NCBI GenBank assembly: GCA_963721905.1
Contig: CAVRMF010000021.1
Coordinates: forward strand, 186,001-250,000
Direction: 5' to 3'
DNA: 64,000 nucleotides
DNA from: Roseiarcus sp963721905
Lineage (GTDB): Bacteria > Pseudomonadota > Alphaproteobacteria > Rhizobiales > Beijerinckiaceae
Shown: positions 1 to 8,807 of the stretch, piece after piece
How positions within the stretch are numbered: position 1 is the stretch's first letter
Layout of the letters: each line of letters opens with the position of its first letter
Made by a program: the position numbers and the translations under genes
The notes under the pieces: generated by a model
What the model saw: the letters and a program-made list of their open reading frames with translations, nothing else
Database searches by the model: none
Told to the model about the DNA's origin: nothing

Positions 1-127
1 GGACGTGCATACCCGGTGCGACATGGGCGGCCCGCAACAGGAAGGGCATGAAATGCGCGGTGACGTGGGCGAAGGCGCGGTCGTACTCCGCCGCCGCCTC
101 GTCCTTGAAGACCAACTCCGCCGCCAT
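1..127 (-). CDS. SAM-dependent methyltransferase, N-terminal fragment cut by window edge
   Basis: Reading the minus strand from the ATG at 125-127 gives 42 residues that run off the left edge. They begin MAAELVFKDEAAAEYD and end in AAHVAPGMHV. The pattern 'AAEYDRAFAHVTAHFMPFLL...PGM' is what precedes motif I of class I SAM methyltransferases of the UbiE/Methyltransf_11 kind, but the glycine-rich motif itself lies outside the window. The family call is an inference from this short N-terminus. Substrate cannot be guessed. Confidence 0.5.
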   Translation of the reverse strand, partial: MAAELVFKDEAAAEYDRAFAHVTAHFMPFLLRAAHVAPGMHV

Positions 128-404
128 CCCGAGGTCCTAAGTCTTGTTCCTTGAGCCTCGGACGGAATCCTCGCATAGCCCCATCGTTCATTGCCAGCAG
201 AGAGGTCATTGCACAGTCAACAGCCGCTCGCCATCTCCTGCGGCGGTAGCCCGGGTCGGCCGGATACGGGTTCTAGTGTTCTGATTCTGCGGTTCGATCC
301 AGCCAGAGGACGATGAGCGTTAGAGTCGGTAGACTCGGTCGAACCATCGAACAAACCCAGGATGATGCGCAAACCGCGTCATCTTGGGCTCGCAGCGGGG
401 CGAG
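128..404. other. Intergenic, no gene recognised
   Basis: This stretch lies between the leftward methyltransferase start and the broken channel gene. The short reading frames in it have no family signature and no ribosome binding site. Nothing further is seen. Confidence 0.5.
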
Positions 405-865
405 ATGATGCCGAACCACATCGGGATACTGAGTTCCTTGCTTGTGGGACTCGCGGCGACCTTGGGCACGATACTCGTTCATGGCTTCGTGGTTCACACC
501 ATCGTCATGACTTTGCGCCGCAATTTGCAGCGCGGCGTGCTGGGCATGCGGATCTGGCTGAACCTGACATTCGTCATGAGTGCAACGCTGATTGCGCTCG
601 CCGTCTCACGGAGATCGCGCTTTGGGCGTTCGTGCTCGAGATATGTGGCGCGGTCGCCGATATCAGCGCCGCAATTTATTCATCGGCTGGCAGCTACACG
701 ACTTCGGGTTCCGAGATCGTATTGCCGCTACGATGGAAGCTGCTGGGACCGTTTGAAGCGGTGTGCGGAATGTTGATGTTCGGCCTCTCGACCGCTTTGA
801 TTTTCGCCGTCATCCAACGCCTGATTCACGCCCGGTTCGAAGGCGCGGATAACTCCCCTCTTTGA
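405..865 (+). pseudogene. Frameshifted small potassium-channel-like membrane protein
   Basis: The first half (ATG ATG at 405/408) reads MMPNHIGILSSLLVGLAAT and contains two hydrophobic helices. After about 600-607 the similarity continues in the next frame as LTEIALWAFVLEICGAVADI, then IYSSAGSYTTSGSEIVLP and a last helix ending at the stop at 863-865. The second part resembles the pore loop and last helix of Ion_trans_2-type two-TM channel proteins, where SYTTSGSEIVLP stands where TTLGYGD-like filters occur. A one-base indel near 605 restores a single frame of about 150 residues. The gene is therefore broken, or the base is a sequencing error. The channel assignment is by pattern only, and the filter is not canonical. 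Confidence 0.55.
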
Positions 866-1095
866 AGACGCGGGCTAAGCGGTCGGTGACGGTGACACGT
901 TGCGGCGACAGTGCATCCTGTTCGTCGGCGCCCCGATTTCGAGCCCGTTCGCCGTTTTGGCCCGCGCCTCAGCGGTCGCAGAGGCGGCAATCGAGTGCAC
1001 TCTCACGGTAGTCCACTCGCCGCTGGACCTCGTCTTCGGTTGAGATCGCCGAGGAGCGCGTTCTTGTTCGGGATCCTGAGGACTTCACGCCCGCT
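866..1095. other. Intergenic, possible decayed coding sequence
   Basis: No intact gene. One plus-strand frame starting around 914 reads about 45 residues rich in Ala and Val (ILFVGAPISSPFAVLARAS...) to a stop near 1041. It has a faintly UspA-like look, without a start codon or ribosome binding site. It is noted as a possible relic only. Confidence 0.2.
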
Positions 1096-1890
1096 TCAGA
1101 ACTTATAGCTGAGGCCGGCGCGGACGACCTGAACGTGATAGTTCGACCAGGTGAACGTAACCGGAAGGAAGTTTCCGGGCGAGATCGGCCCAGTCAGGCT
1201 CGGATTGTTGTCGAGGTCGTAGTAGAGATACTCCAGCCTCACCACGACGTGGGGGTCGACCATCCATTCGGCGCCGCCGCCCACGACCCAGCCGGCCCCG
1301 ATCGTGATCGATCCGGCGTCGGCGACGTACTCGGCGGCGCCGATGAAGCGCGTCATGTGCCCTTTGTCTTCGATGCTTGCCGACGCCACGCCGCCAGAGA
1401 CGTAGAACAGCGTATTGTTCCAGCCGACGAAGCCGACGCGGCCGCGTACGCTCGCCAGCCAATCGTCGGCAGCGCTCATCCGGGCGAAGCTCCCGGGACC
1501 GATCGTGGGCACGGTTCGCGTTTGACTGAGGGACGTCCGCGAGATATCGCCCTCGACGCCGAGAATGATCGCGCCAGACTGCCAGTTATAACCGCCTTGC
1601 AAACCGCCGGCCGCGCCCCAATCGCTTGGGCTGGTCAACAAGAATCTCGCGCCGTTGTTCGGATTGAAGTAGGTCCAGTTCGGCGCGGATTGCCACGCTC
1701 CGCCCAGGTTGACGCCGAGATAGAGGCCGCTCCAGTTGTTAGCGGTCACTGGTGATGGTGGGCCGATCGGAATTCCTGCGTCCGCAGCCGCCGCAATCTC
1801 GCTGAGGCCTGTCCCGAGAGCGAGGACGGCGAGCGACGCGATCGGATTCACGATCAGCTCCCATCTCGCAATTCGATGCGATCCTACCAT
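1096..1890 (-). CDS. Outer-membrane beta-barrel porin-like protein
   Basis: A 264-residue protein of the small 8-strand OMP_b-brl / Omp25-Omp31-like type. It has a signal peptide (hydrophobic PIASLAVLALG, then EIAAAADA at about 31-38). The pattern NWSGLYLGVNLGGAW follows, with GGYNWQSGAIILGVEGDI and ASVRGRVGFVGWNNTLFYVSGGV in the barrel. The C-terminal strand ends in SYKF, with the terminal Phe that the BAM machinery recognises. I chose the ATG at 1890 because the residues before it (a longer frame reaches 1977) are not signal-peptide-like. Proteins of this group are abundant in rhizobial outer membranes. A specific ligand or pore function cannot be read. Confidence 0.85.
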   Translation of the reverse strand: MVGSHRIARWELIVNPIASLAVLALGTGLSEIAAAADAGIPIGPPSPVTANNWSGLYLGVNLGGAWQSAPNWTYFNPNNGARFLLTSPSDWGAAGGLQGGYNWQSGAIILGVEGDISRTSLSQTRTVPTIGPGSFARMSAADDWLASVRGRVGFVGWNNTLFYVSGGVASASIEDKGHMTRFIGAAEYVADAGSITIGAGWVVGGGAEWMVDPHVVVRLEYLYYDLDNNPSLTGPISPGNFLPVTFTWSNYHVQVVRAGLSYKF

Positions 1891-2016
1891 CCGCGGTTCT
1901 CTCAATTCAGCAATCGAATCGAGCGTACCTTTAGAATTCGACGCCGTGCTGCGCCGTCGCGACAACTCGTCCGGCAAATGCCCCGACTGCGATCCGAAAT
2001 TTGTTTGGCGCCGGTT

Positions 2017-3033
2017 TCATCCGCTCTTTTTGGAATGCGGCGTGCCCAGGTAGGGGAACTCCCTCAGCACGTCGGTATGGGGCTTGAGGCCCGTTGGCGG
2101 GCACTCGTTTTTGGTCAGGAAGGCGAGGCGGTAGTTGATCACGTCGTCAGTGAAGACCCGGCCGTTGGGATATTCAGCGGGCTTCGACGGATCGAAACTC
2201 AGAACGTCGGGAAGCGTGCGCTCTTTGTCGATCGCGGCAATCGCTTCCTCACGCGTGTAGTTACCGGTATGCCCCATGAGATGCACGAACTGGTCGAGCC
2301 ATCGCTTGCGGTCATTGACGGGTTCGCTGGCGTTGTATTCCTCCTTGGTGTCATCGGTGTTGAAGAAGCTGCTGACGCTCGGGTGGCCCGCGCGGTCGAC
2401 GTGAAGCAACTTGCCGTCCCGCCTCAAGCTGCAGCGTCCCCAGATGTGGATCTCAGGCTTGGGATCAATTTCACTCGTCGGCAGCTCGATCGCGGTCGAA
2501 AACACGTTCGCTTGCGTATTCGAGTCCACGCCGGTCCATGGAGACTTGCCGCCGAGATGGGGCTCGGTGAAGTTCCGTTTGCCTCGGGTGTCGAACAGGT
2601 TCTTGATTCCGTCGAAGTCGAAGAAGAACGCGTCGCTGCGGCTGCCGGCGAAAAACGTGTAGGGGCCCGACCTGATGATATTCGGCTGGGCGCCGAAGGA
2701 CACCTCGGCGTCGGCGATGATCTTCGTCCCGACCGCTTCGGGCGAGTGCGACTCCGAGCCCTTCGCCGCGAATACGCTGACGGTCTGCCTGCCGTTCTGC
2801 GGCTTCGAGAACACATAGCTGAACGCGATGTCCGTCAGGTAATCGCCGTCTTTGTCGATGTTGACGCGATAGATTGCATCGGGATGAAGCGCGTCCGCGT
2901 TGGGATTTGCATTCAGGATGATGACGGTTCTGTTCCTGTCGGCCGGCGACTGGAATGCGTACAGGTCACAGAGGTCGAGTCGTTGATCGCCGAGCGGCGG
3001 GCCGAGACTGAGACCGGTGAAGTGGTTCGACAT
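2017..3033 (-). CDS. DUF4331 family protein
   Basis: The 338-residue product starts MSNHFTGLSLGPPLGDQRLD and continues LCDLYAFQSP and VIILNANPNAD. This is the opening signature of DUF4331 proteins (SNHF/SDHF, D-x-x-DLYAF, N-x-NP). Length fits the family (300-400 residues in the soluble form). There is no signal peptide. Members are of unknown function, sometimes found near stress or secreted proteins. The gene stands alone, with the tRNA-Lys on the same strand about 240 bp upstream of its start. Confidence 0.75.
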   Translation of the reverse strand: MSNHFTGLSLGPPLGDQRLDLCDLYAFQSPADRNRTVIILNANPNADALHPDAIYRVNIDKDGDYLTDIAFSYVFSKPQNGRQTVSVFAAKGSESHSPEAVGTKIIADAEVSFGAQPNIIRSGPYTFFAGSRSDAFFFDFDGIKNLFDTRGKRNFTEPHLGGKSPWTGVDSNTQANVFSTAIELPTSEIDPKPEIHIWGRCSLRRDGKLLHVDRAGHPSVSSFFNTDDTKEEYNASEPVNDRKRWLDQFVHLMGHTGNYTREEAIAAIDKERTLPDVLSFDPSKPAEYPNGRVFTDDVINYRLAFLTKNECPPTGLKPHTDVLREFPYLGTPHSKKSG

Positions 3034-3271
3034 TGCACTCTCCTGCTAAGTAGGGGCCCGTTTGGGTCTCGCAGACGGGGTAGCATAACATCAATCCGGA
3101 GGGCGAACGCGGGGAAAGAGGGACGAAAGGGTGGGCCGACTTCAAGCTGGACCAGGGTCCCTGCGAGGCGCATACGGAAGGTCGGTCCGCTTTGGGTCCG
3201 CGAGCCGCAATGGGGCGACCCAGCAGAAAAGCGCCATTCAAAGAAAACGAAGTCCTCTCGAGGAGTTTCGA

Positions 3272-3347
<76 letters not shown>

Positions 3348-3461
3348 ATCGAAACCTGGGCCCTCGAGCCCAAGAGCGCCCGCCATTAGCAAAGGCGCCG
3401 CGGGCTGGCAAGCGGAAACCGGGGCGGATTTTCGCTCGGTCCGCGAGCGGGCAATCGCCTC

Positions 3462-3504
3462 GCCCCTCACCCCAACCCTCTCCCCGCAAGCGGGGCGAGG
3501 GAGG
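3462..3504. repeat. Intergenic hairpin repeat downstream of ilvC
   Basis: The sequence CGCCCCTCACCCCAACCCTC followed by TCCCCGCAAGCGGGGCGAGG forms a short GC hairpin (CCCCGC, loop AA, GCGGGG at 3482-3495). This CACCCCAACCCTCTCCCCGC-type unit recurs between genes in many alphaproteobacterial genomes. It lies just past the ilvC stop and could help end ilvC transcription, but it lacks a T-run. Confidence 0.55.
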
Positions 3505-3514
3505 ACGGCCGGCG

Positions 3515-4534
3515 CTAGTTCCTCGCCTTGTCGACCAGCTTGTTCTGGCCGATCCAGGGCATCATCGCGCGCAGTTTGGCGCCGACCTCCTCGATCGGAT
3601 GGGCGTTGGCGCGGGCGCGCATCGCCTTGAACGAGGTCTGATTGACCCGGTTCTCCAGCATCCAGTCGCGCGCGAACCTGCCGGACTGGATGTCGTCGAG
3701 GACGCGCTTCATCTCCGCCTTCGCCGCCGGCGAAATGATGCGGGGGCCGCTCACGTACTCGCCGTACTCGGCGGTGTTCGAGATCGAATAGTTCATGTTG
3801 GCGATGCCGCCCTCGTAGATGAGGTCGACGATCAGCTTCACTTCGTGCAGGCATTCGAAATAGGCCATTTCCGGCGCGTAGCCCGCGTCGACTAGGGTCT
3901 CGTAGCCGGCGCGGATGAGCTCGACCAGGCCGCCGCACAGCACCACCTGCTCGCCGAACAGGTCCGTCTCGCATTCCTCGCGGAAGGTGGTCTCGATGAC
4001 GCCGGCGCGGCCGCCGCCGATCGCCGAGGCGTAGGAAAGGCCGAGATCATGCGCGTTGCCGCTCGCGTCCTGATGGATCGCGATCAGGCAGGGCACGCCG
4101 CCGCCGCGCTTATACTCCGACCGCACCGTATGGCCCGGCCCTTTGGGCGCGACCATCAGGACGTCGAGATCGGCGCGCGGCTCGATCAGGTTGAAGTGGA
4201 CGTTGAGCCCGTGGGCGAACATCAGCGCCGCGCCCCTCTTCATGTTGGGGGCGAGCTCGTTGCGGTAGATGTCGGCCTGCAACTCGTCGGGGGTCAGCAT
4301 CATCACGACGTCCGCCCATTCGGCGGCGCTCGCGACGTCCATCACCTTGATCCCTTCGGCCTCCGCCTTCTTCGCCGAAGGCGAGCCGGGCTTGAGCGCG
4401 ACCGCGATCTCCTTCACCCCGCTGTCACGCAGGTTGAGAAGATGCGCGTGGCCCTGGCTGCCGTAGCCGACGACGGCCACCTTCTTGCCCTTGATGAGGT
4501 TGAGGTCGGAATCCCGGTCGTAATAGACGCGCAT
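3515..4534 (-). CDS. ilvC: Ketol-acid reductoisomerase (NADP+)
   Basis: Class I ketol-acid reductoisomerase, 339 residues, the usual short-form length. It converts acetolactate or acetohydroxybutyrate to the dihydroxy acids of valine and isoleucine synthesis, in the cytoplasm. Visible are the N-terminal MRVYYDRDSDLNLIKGKKVA and the nucleotide-binding GYGSQGHAH at residues 23-31. PKGPGHTVRSEYKRG follows, and the helical C-terminal domain has FREECETDLFGEQVVLCGG and NTAEYGEY. The stop is 168 bp from tRNA-Lys. The gene is monocistronic here and divergent from lemA, so the shared 250-bp gap at 4535-4784 should hold both promoters. Confidence 0.97.
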   Translation of the reverse strand: MRVYYDRDSDLNLIKGKKVAVVGYGSQGHAHLLNLRDSGVKEIAVALKPGSPSAKKAEAEGIKVMDVASAAEWADVVMMLTPDELQADIYRNELAPNMKRGAALMFAHGLNVHFNLIEPRADLDVLMVAPKGPGHTVRSEYKRGGGVPCLIAIHQDASGNAHDLGLSYASAIGGGRAGVIETTFREECETDLFGEQVVLCGGLVELIRAGYETLVDAGYAPEMAYFECLHEVKLIVDLIYEGGIANMNYSISNTAEYGEYVSGPRIISPAAKAEMKRVLDDIQSGRFARDWMLENRVNQTSFKAMRARANAHPIEEVGAKLRAMMPWIGQNKLVDKARN

Positions 4535-4784
4535 CGCAAATCCTGGTTCTGGCGTTCAAAGACGCTGGTTTAAGGCTGAAAACGTTCGAAGGTTGGCGGG
4601 TCGCCAGGCCGACAGTGGTCGGCGTTTCTAGTGAAAGGCGGCGGCTCAATCAACCCTGTGGCGAGGAGAGTCGAAAAAGAGGCTTCCGTCCGCTTTGCGC
4701 CCTTTGCCCGAGAGAGTGGGCGCCTGTATTGTGCGGCGTCGGAGGGCGCTGCGCCCGTCGGCGCGTCAGCCAAGGGGTTTGCCC

Positions 4785-5381
4785 GTGACATTCTTTTCCC
4801 GATTGCGTTCGCTCGCGGCTCTTGCGCTGATCGCCATTTCGGTTTCGGCCTGCGGCTATAACGTCATTCCGACCAAGCAGGAGGCGGCCAAGGCGGCCTG
4901 GGCGGAAGTCCAGAACCAGTATCAGCGCCGCGCCGATCTGGTGCCCAATCTCGTCGCCACTGTGCAAGGCTACGCCAAGCAGGAAAAGGACGTCTTCGTC
5001 CAGGTCACCGAAGCGCGCGCCAAGGCGACGTCGATCCACGTCGACGCCAATGACCTCAGCGACCCGGAAAAGATCAAACAGCTGCAAGACGCGCAAAACG
5101 CGCTCTCCGGCGCGCTCGGCCGGCTGCTCGCGGTCAGCGAGAACTATCCCGACCTCAAGTCGAACCAGAACTTCCTGGCGTTGCAGTCGCAGCTCGAGGG
5201 CACCGAGAACCGCATCGCCGTCGCGCGCAGGGATTACATCGCCGCGGTGCAGGACTTTAACACTACCTTAAGGACCTTTCCGAGCGTGATCTGGGCGCAG
5301 ACGGTGTTCCGCGACGACAAGCCGATGGTCCCGTTCACAGCCGAAGCGGAAGCGCAGACCGCGCCGAAGGTGAAGTTCTGA
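4785..5381 (+). CDS. LemA family protein
   Basis: A 198-residue LemA protein. An N-terminal hydrophobic segment ends in SVSACGYN, which can serve as a lipobox with Cys, so the protein is probably membrane-anchored and periplasmic. The diagnostic stretch QRRADLVPNLVATVQGYAK and the long helices with LQSQLEGTENRIAVARRDY follow. I chose the GTG at 4785, directly before the signal sequence, because the frame upstream is Arg-rich and not signal-like. It is followed by two TPM-domain genes with short or overlapping junctions. LemA plus TPM proteins commonly form one operon, whose role is still unclear. Confidence 0.9.
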   Translation: MTFFSRLRSLAALALIAISVSACGYNVIPTKQEAAKAAWAEVQNQYQRRADLVPNLVATVQGYAKQEKDVFVQVTEARAKATSIHVDANDLSDPEKIKQLQDAQNALSGALGRLLAVSENYPDLKSNQNFLALQSQLEGTENRIAVARRDYIAAVQDFNTTLRTFPSVIWAQTVFRDDKPMVPFTAEAEAQTAPKVKF

Positions 5382-5401
5382 CCCTTAACGGGAGCGCCCG
5401 G

Positions 5402-6166
5402 ATGCTTCGCTTCTGGCCGCGCGCGCTGGTCATAACCATCTTCGCCGCGCTATTGATCGGCGCGGCTTTCGCGGCGACGAACTTCCCCGAGCTCACCGGC
5501 CGCGTCGTCGATCAGGCGCATATTCTTTCGCCCGTCACGACCGCGGATCTCGAACGCAAGCTCGCCGATCTCGAACAGAAGTCGCGCATCCAGCTGGTGG
5601 TGGCGACCGTATCCTCCCTCCAGGGCGAGGAGATCGAGCCCTACGCCAACGAGCTCTTCCGCGCCTGGAAGCTTGGCGAAGCCAAGCAGAACAACGGCGT
5701 TCTCCTGCTCATTGCGCCGAAAGAGCGAAAGGTTCGGATCGAGGTCGGCTACGGCCTCGAGGGCACCCTGACCGACGCGGTCTCGAGCATCATCATCGCC
5801 AACGCCATCGCGCCGCGCTTCAAAGCCGGCGACTTCGACGGCGGGGTCACCCGCGGCGTCGACGACATCATCACCGCGCTGACCACCGACTCGGCCGAGT
5901 GGAAGCCGAAGCCGACCGAGATGCGGCCCGAGCACGACGCCACGCTCCTCGACACGCTGGCGCCGTTCCTCATCTTCCTCTTCATCATGTTCGTCATCAG
6001 CCGGATCAGCCGCCGCGGCGGCGGCGGCAATGTCGTTTTCATCCCGATGGGCATGGGCGGCGGATTCGGCAGAGGCGGAGGGTTTGGCGGCGGGGGTTTC
6101 GGAGGCGGGGGCTTTTCCGGCGGCGGGGGCTCATCGGGCGGCGGCGGCGCCTCGGGGGGCTGGTGA
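5402..6166 (+). CDS. TPM-domain membrane protein (YgcG type)
   Basis: This 254-residue protein has an N-terminal signal or anchor (VITIFAALLIGAAFA). The TPM domain spans about residues 28-150 (LTGRVVDQAHILS, RIQLVVATVSSL, NNGVLLLIAPKERKVRIEVG, YGLEGTLTDA). A transmembrane helix near 185-200 (LAPFLIFLFIMFVISR) and a C-terminal Gly-rich tail of FGGGGF-type repeats complete it. This is the standard YgcG architecture found after LemA. It starts 21 bp after lemA, and its TGA overlaps the ATG of the next gene (TGATG), so the three are co-translated. Confidence 0.9.
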   Translation: MLRFWPRALVITIFAALLIGAAFAATNFPELTGRVVDQAHILSPVTTADLERKLADLEQKSRIQLVVATVSSLQGEEIEPYANELFRAWKLGEAKQNNGVLLLIAPKERKVRIEVGYGLEGTLTDAVSSIIIANAIAPRFKAGDFDGGVTRGVDDIITALTTDSAEWKPKPTEMRPEHDATLLDTLAPFLIFLFIMFVISRISRRGGGGNVVFIPMGMGGGFGRGGGFGGGGFGGGGFSGGGGSSGGGGASGGW

Positions 6167-6768
6167 TGATCGTCGACCCGGAGGCGGCGGCGCGGATCGA
6201 GGCTGCTTACGACGAGGCGCGGCTCAAGACGCAGGCGCCAATCGTTTGCGTTTTGACCAGCGCCTCGATTTCGCGCGACGCCGAGTTCCTGCTCGGCGCC
6301 TGCATCCTCGCGCTGGCGACGCCGTTGCCGCTCCTCCTCTTCACCGAGCTTTCCGCGCACCGCATCTATATCGCCCAGCTCCTGGTCGCCATTCTCGCGG
6401 GCGTCATCGGATCCGTGCCCTGGGTCAGGCGGCTCATCGTGCCGAAACGCGCGCAGCGCTCCGCCGGCCACCGCGCGGCGTTGGCGCAATTCGTGGTGCG
6501 TGGGCTCGACCGCTCGCAATGCGGAGTGCTCGTCTACGTGTCGCTCGCCGAGCACTATATCCGCATCGTCCCGGCCGAGGACGCGGCGAAGGCGGTCGCG
6601 CCGGAGCAATGGCAGACGGCGGTCGACGAGGCGCTTCCGCCCCTCGCCGCCGGCGAAACGGAGGCGGCGCTGACGGGCCTGGCGGACCGATGCGCCGACC
6701 TCCTCGCCAAGCCCTTTCCGCCCGGCGCGCCGTCGGAGCCACTGCACCACCGCTTTCACCAGATCTGA
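6166..6768 (+). CDS. TPM-domain protein, second copy
   Basis: The start ATG at 6166 overlaps the stop of the preceding gene. The 200-residue product has a short N-terminal part and two hydrophobic segments (LLGACILALATPLPLLLF and IYIAQLLVAILAGVIGSV). The second half of a TPM domain follows (GVLVYVSLAEHYIRIV, EQWQTAVDEALPPL). The architecture is that of the membrane-embedded TPM partner often encoded third in LemA operons. No catalytic residues can be pointed to. The rest of its longer reading frame upstream of 6166 is an out-of-frame shadow. Confidence 0.8.
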   Translation: MIVDPEAAARIEAAYDEARLKTQAPIVCVLTSASISRDAEFLLGACILALATPLPLLLFTELSAHRIYIAQLLVAILAGVIGSVPWVRRLIVPKRAQRSAGHRAALAQFVVRGLDRSQCGVLVYVSLAEHYIRIVPAEDAAKAVAPEQWQTAVDEALPPLAAGETEAALTGLADRCADLLAKPFPPGAPSEPLHHRFHQI

Positions 6769-7175
6769 GGCGACGCTGAAGCCCAGCCGGGACAGGCGCC
6801 TCTTTTTGGCGCCGATCGGGCGATTTCAAAGCCTTGGGTGTCTTTTTCTGTCGCGTTCGCTGGACCTTGCCGGCTCGGTGGAGAGGATGGCAGGCCAAGG
6901 AATGGCGATGACGCCAAACATCTGCCGCTCTATCAGTTTGATCGTCCGGTGCAGTTACCTTCTATTACTCAAAATTATACTCTATATCGGCTCAATATAG
7001 CCCGAGACTTTAGCTAATGAAACAGATATCGTCTTTATCTATACTGTGGTATTGCTTTGCTTTTGCCCCGCATTCAGGACGCGGCGACGGTTGACATGGT
7101 CTCCCGCGCTGCGAGCCATTGAACCGGCGTCACAATGACTGTTTATTCGACCCGTCAGTCGTCAAGCAGGTCAGC
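6769..7175. other. Intergenic, locally AT-rich, nothing recognised
   Basis: This gap separates the TPM operon from the hydrolase gene. The part around 6940-7060 is clearly richer in A+T than its surroundings and may carry the hydrolase promoter. No gene, repeat or RNA is recognised. Confidence 0.5.
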
Positions 7176-8336
7176 ATGACCGATCCATCAGCCGCTCGCT
7201 ACGCAGATCTCGGCCCGTTCAGCGGCCTGGTTGCGGCTGCAAAGGCGGTTCGGCCGCTGTTCGGTGAGCCGCCCGTCGCTCAAGGCGAGAGCCGGCGAAG
7301 GGCGAAGGAGAAGCTCCGCTTCACCATCGCCGACGAGCAGCCTCAGGACATCCGCATCGGCCGCGCGTGGACAGCCGACGGCGTCCGCGGGGAAGAGATC
7401 TCGTGGTCCGTCGGGTTCGGCCCGCGGACGGAAGGGTTCCTCCTCAAACCCGCCGACGGCGGCGCCCGATTGCCGGGCGTCGTCGCCCTGCACGATCACG
7501 GTCATTTCAAGTTCTTCGGCAAGGAGAAGATCGCCGACGGCCCCGACGGGCGCCCCGCGCCGCTCGCAGAATTCCGGCGGACCTATTATGGCGGCCGCGC
7601 CTATGCCAACTCTCTCGCCAGGGCGGGATTTGTCGTGCTCGCGCACGACGCGTTTCTTTGGGGGAGCCGCAAGTTCCCTCTTGAGATCATGCCGGATCGC
7701 GATCGCGCGCTCGCCGAAGCGGTCGGCGCCACGCTCGAGCAGGATTACGCCGGGCCGGAGATCGTGCGCTACAACGGCGCGGCGCTCCTGCACGAGCACC
7801 TGGTCTCGAAATACTGCACCGTGTTGGGAACGAGCCTCGCGGCGGTGATCGCCCATGAAGACCGGGTCGCCCTCAATGTCCTCCGAAAGCAAACAGACGT
7901 CGAGCCGGCGCGCATCGGCTGCGTCGGTCTTTCGGGGGGCGGCCTCCGGGCCGCGCTCTTGCGTGCGACGTCCGACGAGCTCGCTGCCTGCGTCATCGTG
8001 GGCATGATGAGCACCTATGAAGGGCTCCTCAGCGACTGCGTCGCGCCGCACACGTGGATGCTGTTTCCGGCCGGGTGGAGTGAGGCTGGCGATTGGCCGG
8101 ACCTCGCGGCGAGCGCCGCGCCTTCGCCTCTCCTCGTCCAGTTTCTTCTCGACGACGAGCTCTTCACCGTCGACGGCATGCGCAACGCGGACTTACGCCT
8201 TGCCGCGGCCTACGCCCGGGCCAATGCGCCCGGGGCCTATGCGGGCGAGTTCTATCCCGGACCGCATCGCTTCGACGTTCCCATGCAGGAGGCGGCGCTT
8301 GCCTGGCTCCAGAGCCGCCTCTCTACCGGGCTTTAG
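7176..8336 (+). CDS. Alpha/beta hydrolase, dienelactone-hydrolase / acetylxylan-esterase-like
   Basis: A 386-residue alpha/beta hydrolase. The core opens with LPGVVALHDHGHFKFFGKEK (strand and oxyanion region). The nucleophile elbow is GLSGGG with Ser near residue 253. An acidic residue lies in the late strand LLVQFLLDDELFTVDG and the final His is in PGPHRFD. These fit a Ser-Asp-His esterase of the DLH/AXE1 superfamily; substrate unknown. I chose the ATG at 7176 (MTDPSAARYADL), as the upstream TTG-started extension is not protein-like. The last 160 codons are duplicated at 10981-11459 in a scrambled pseudogene. Confidence 0.75.
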   Translation: MTDPSAARYADLGPFSGLVAAAKAVRPLFGEPPVAQGESRRRAKEKLRFTIADEQPQDIRIGRAWTADGVRGEEISWSVGFGPRTEGFLLKPADGGARLPGVVALHDHGHFKFFGKEKIADGPDGRPAPLAEFRRTYYGGRAYANSLARAGFVVLAHDAFLWGSRKFPLEIMPDRDRALAEAVGATLEQDYAGPEIVRYNGAALLHEHLVSKYCTVLGTSLAAVIAHEDRVALNVLRKQTDVEPARIGCVGLSGGGLRAALLRATSDELAACVIVGMMSTYEGLLSDCVAPHTWMLFPAGWSEAGDWPDLAASAAPSPLLVQFLLDDELFTVDGMRNADLRLAAAYARANAPGAYAGEFYPGPHRFDVPMQEAALAWLQSRLSTGL

Positions 8337-8471
8337 GGTCAAAACCCAATCGCGTGCTTGCGCTGACGCCCGCTTCGCTGAAATACCGGACATTCGCTGA
8401 CTGCGTTGCGAATGGTTCAAATCGACACAAAGCCGGGACGCCGGCATCCAACGTCGCTTGGGCTAGCGCGG

Positions 8472-8672
8472 CTACGGGACGAACAGGCGAAGCGCCACGA
8501 AACCAATTGTTATTCCGGCGAGGATCGTGACCATCGGGACAACCCGAATCTCGCGGAGATTCTCCGGCTTGAACTGTTCGAAATAGGCAGCCTCCCGGGC
8601 GTGCGCCGGGAGATGGGAAAAGCGCGCGTCGCGGGGGGAAACGAATTCGTCGCCGAGATATATCGTGAACAC
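8472..8672 (-). CDS. Small tail-anchored membrane protein, hypothetical
   Basis: The 66-residue frame begins MFTIYLGDEFVSPRDARFSH, has a polar middle with REAAYFEQFKPENLREIRV, and ends in one hydrophobic helix (VTILAGITIGFVALRLFV). This looks like a cytosolic domain with a C-terminal membrane anchor. No family is recognised. It lies between the hydrolase and the divergent regulator gene. Codon use looks natural, but there is no other support. Confidence 0.5.
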   Translation of the reverse strand: MFTIYLGDEFVSPRDARFSHLPAHAREAAYFEQFKPENLREIRVVPMVTILAGITIGFVALRLFVP

Positions 8673-8807
8673 CGCGGTTTTCCTGGTTGGGATCGCTCGG
8701 TTTTCCCTTGAGCAAACTGTGGCGATGGTGCGCTTTAGCGGCGTTCGGGTATCGAAACGTCGCCGAAAAAATCCCGAAACGTTTCCTAAAATCGCTATAA
8801 GTGCGCG

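Noticed and set aside
4650..6759. Long minus-strand frames opposite lemA and the TPM genes
   Set aside because: Mirror frames of GC-rich genes with Arg/Pro composition and no motifs.
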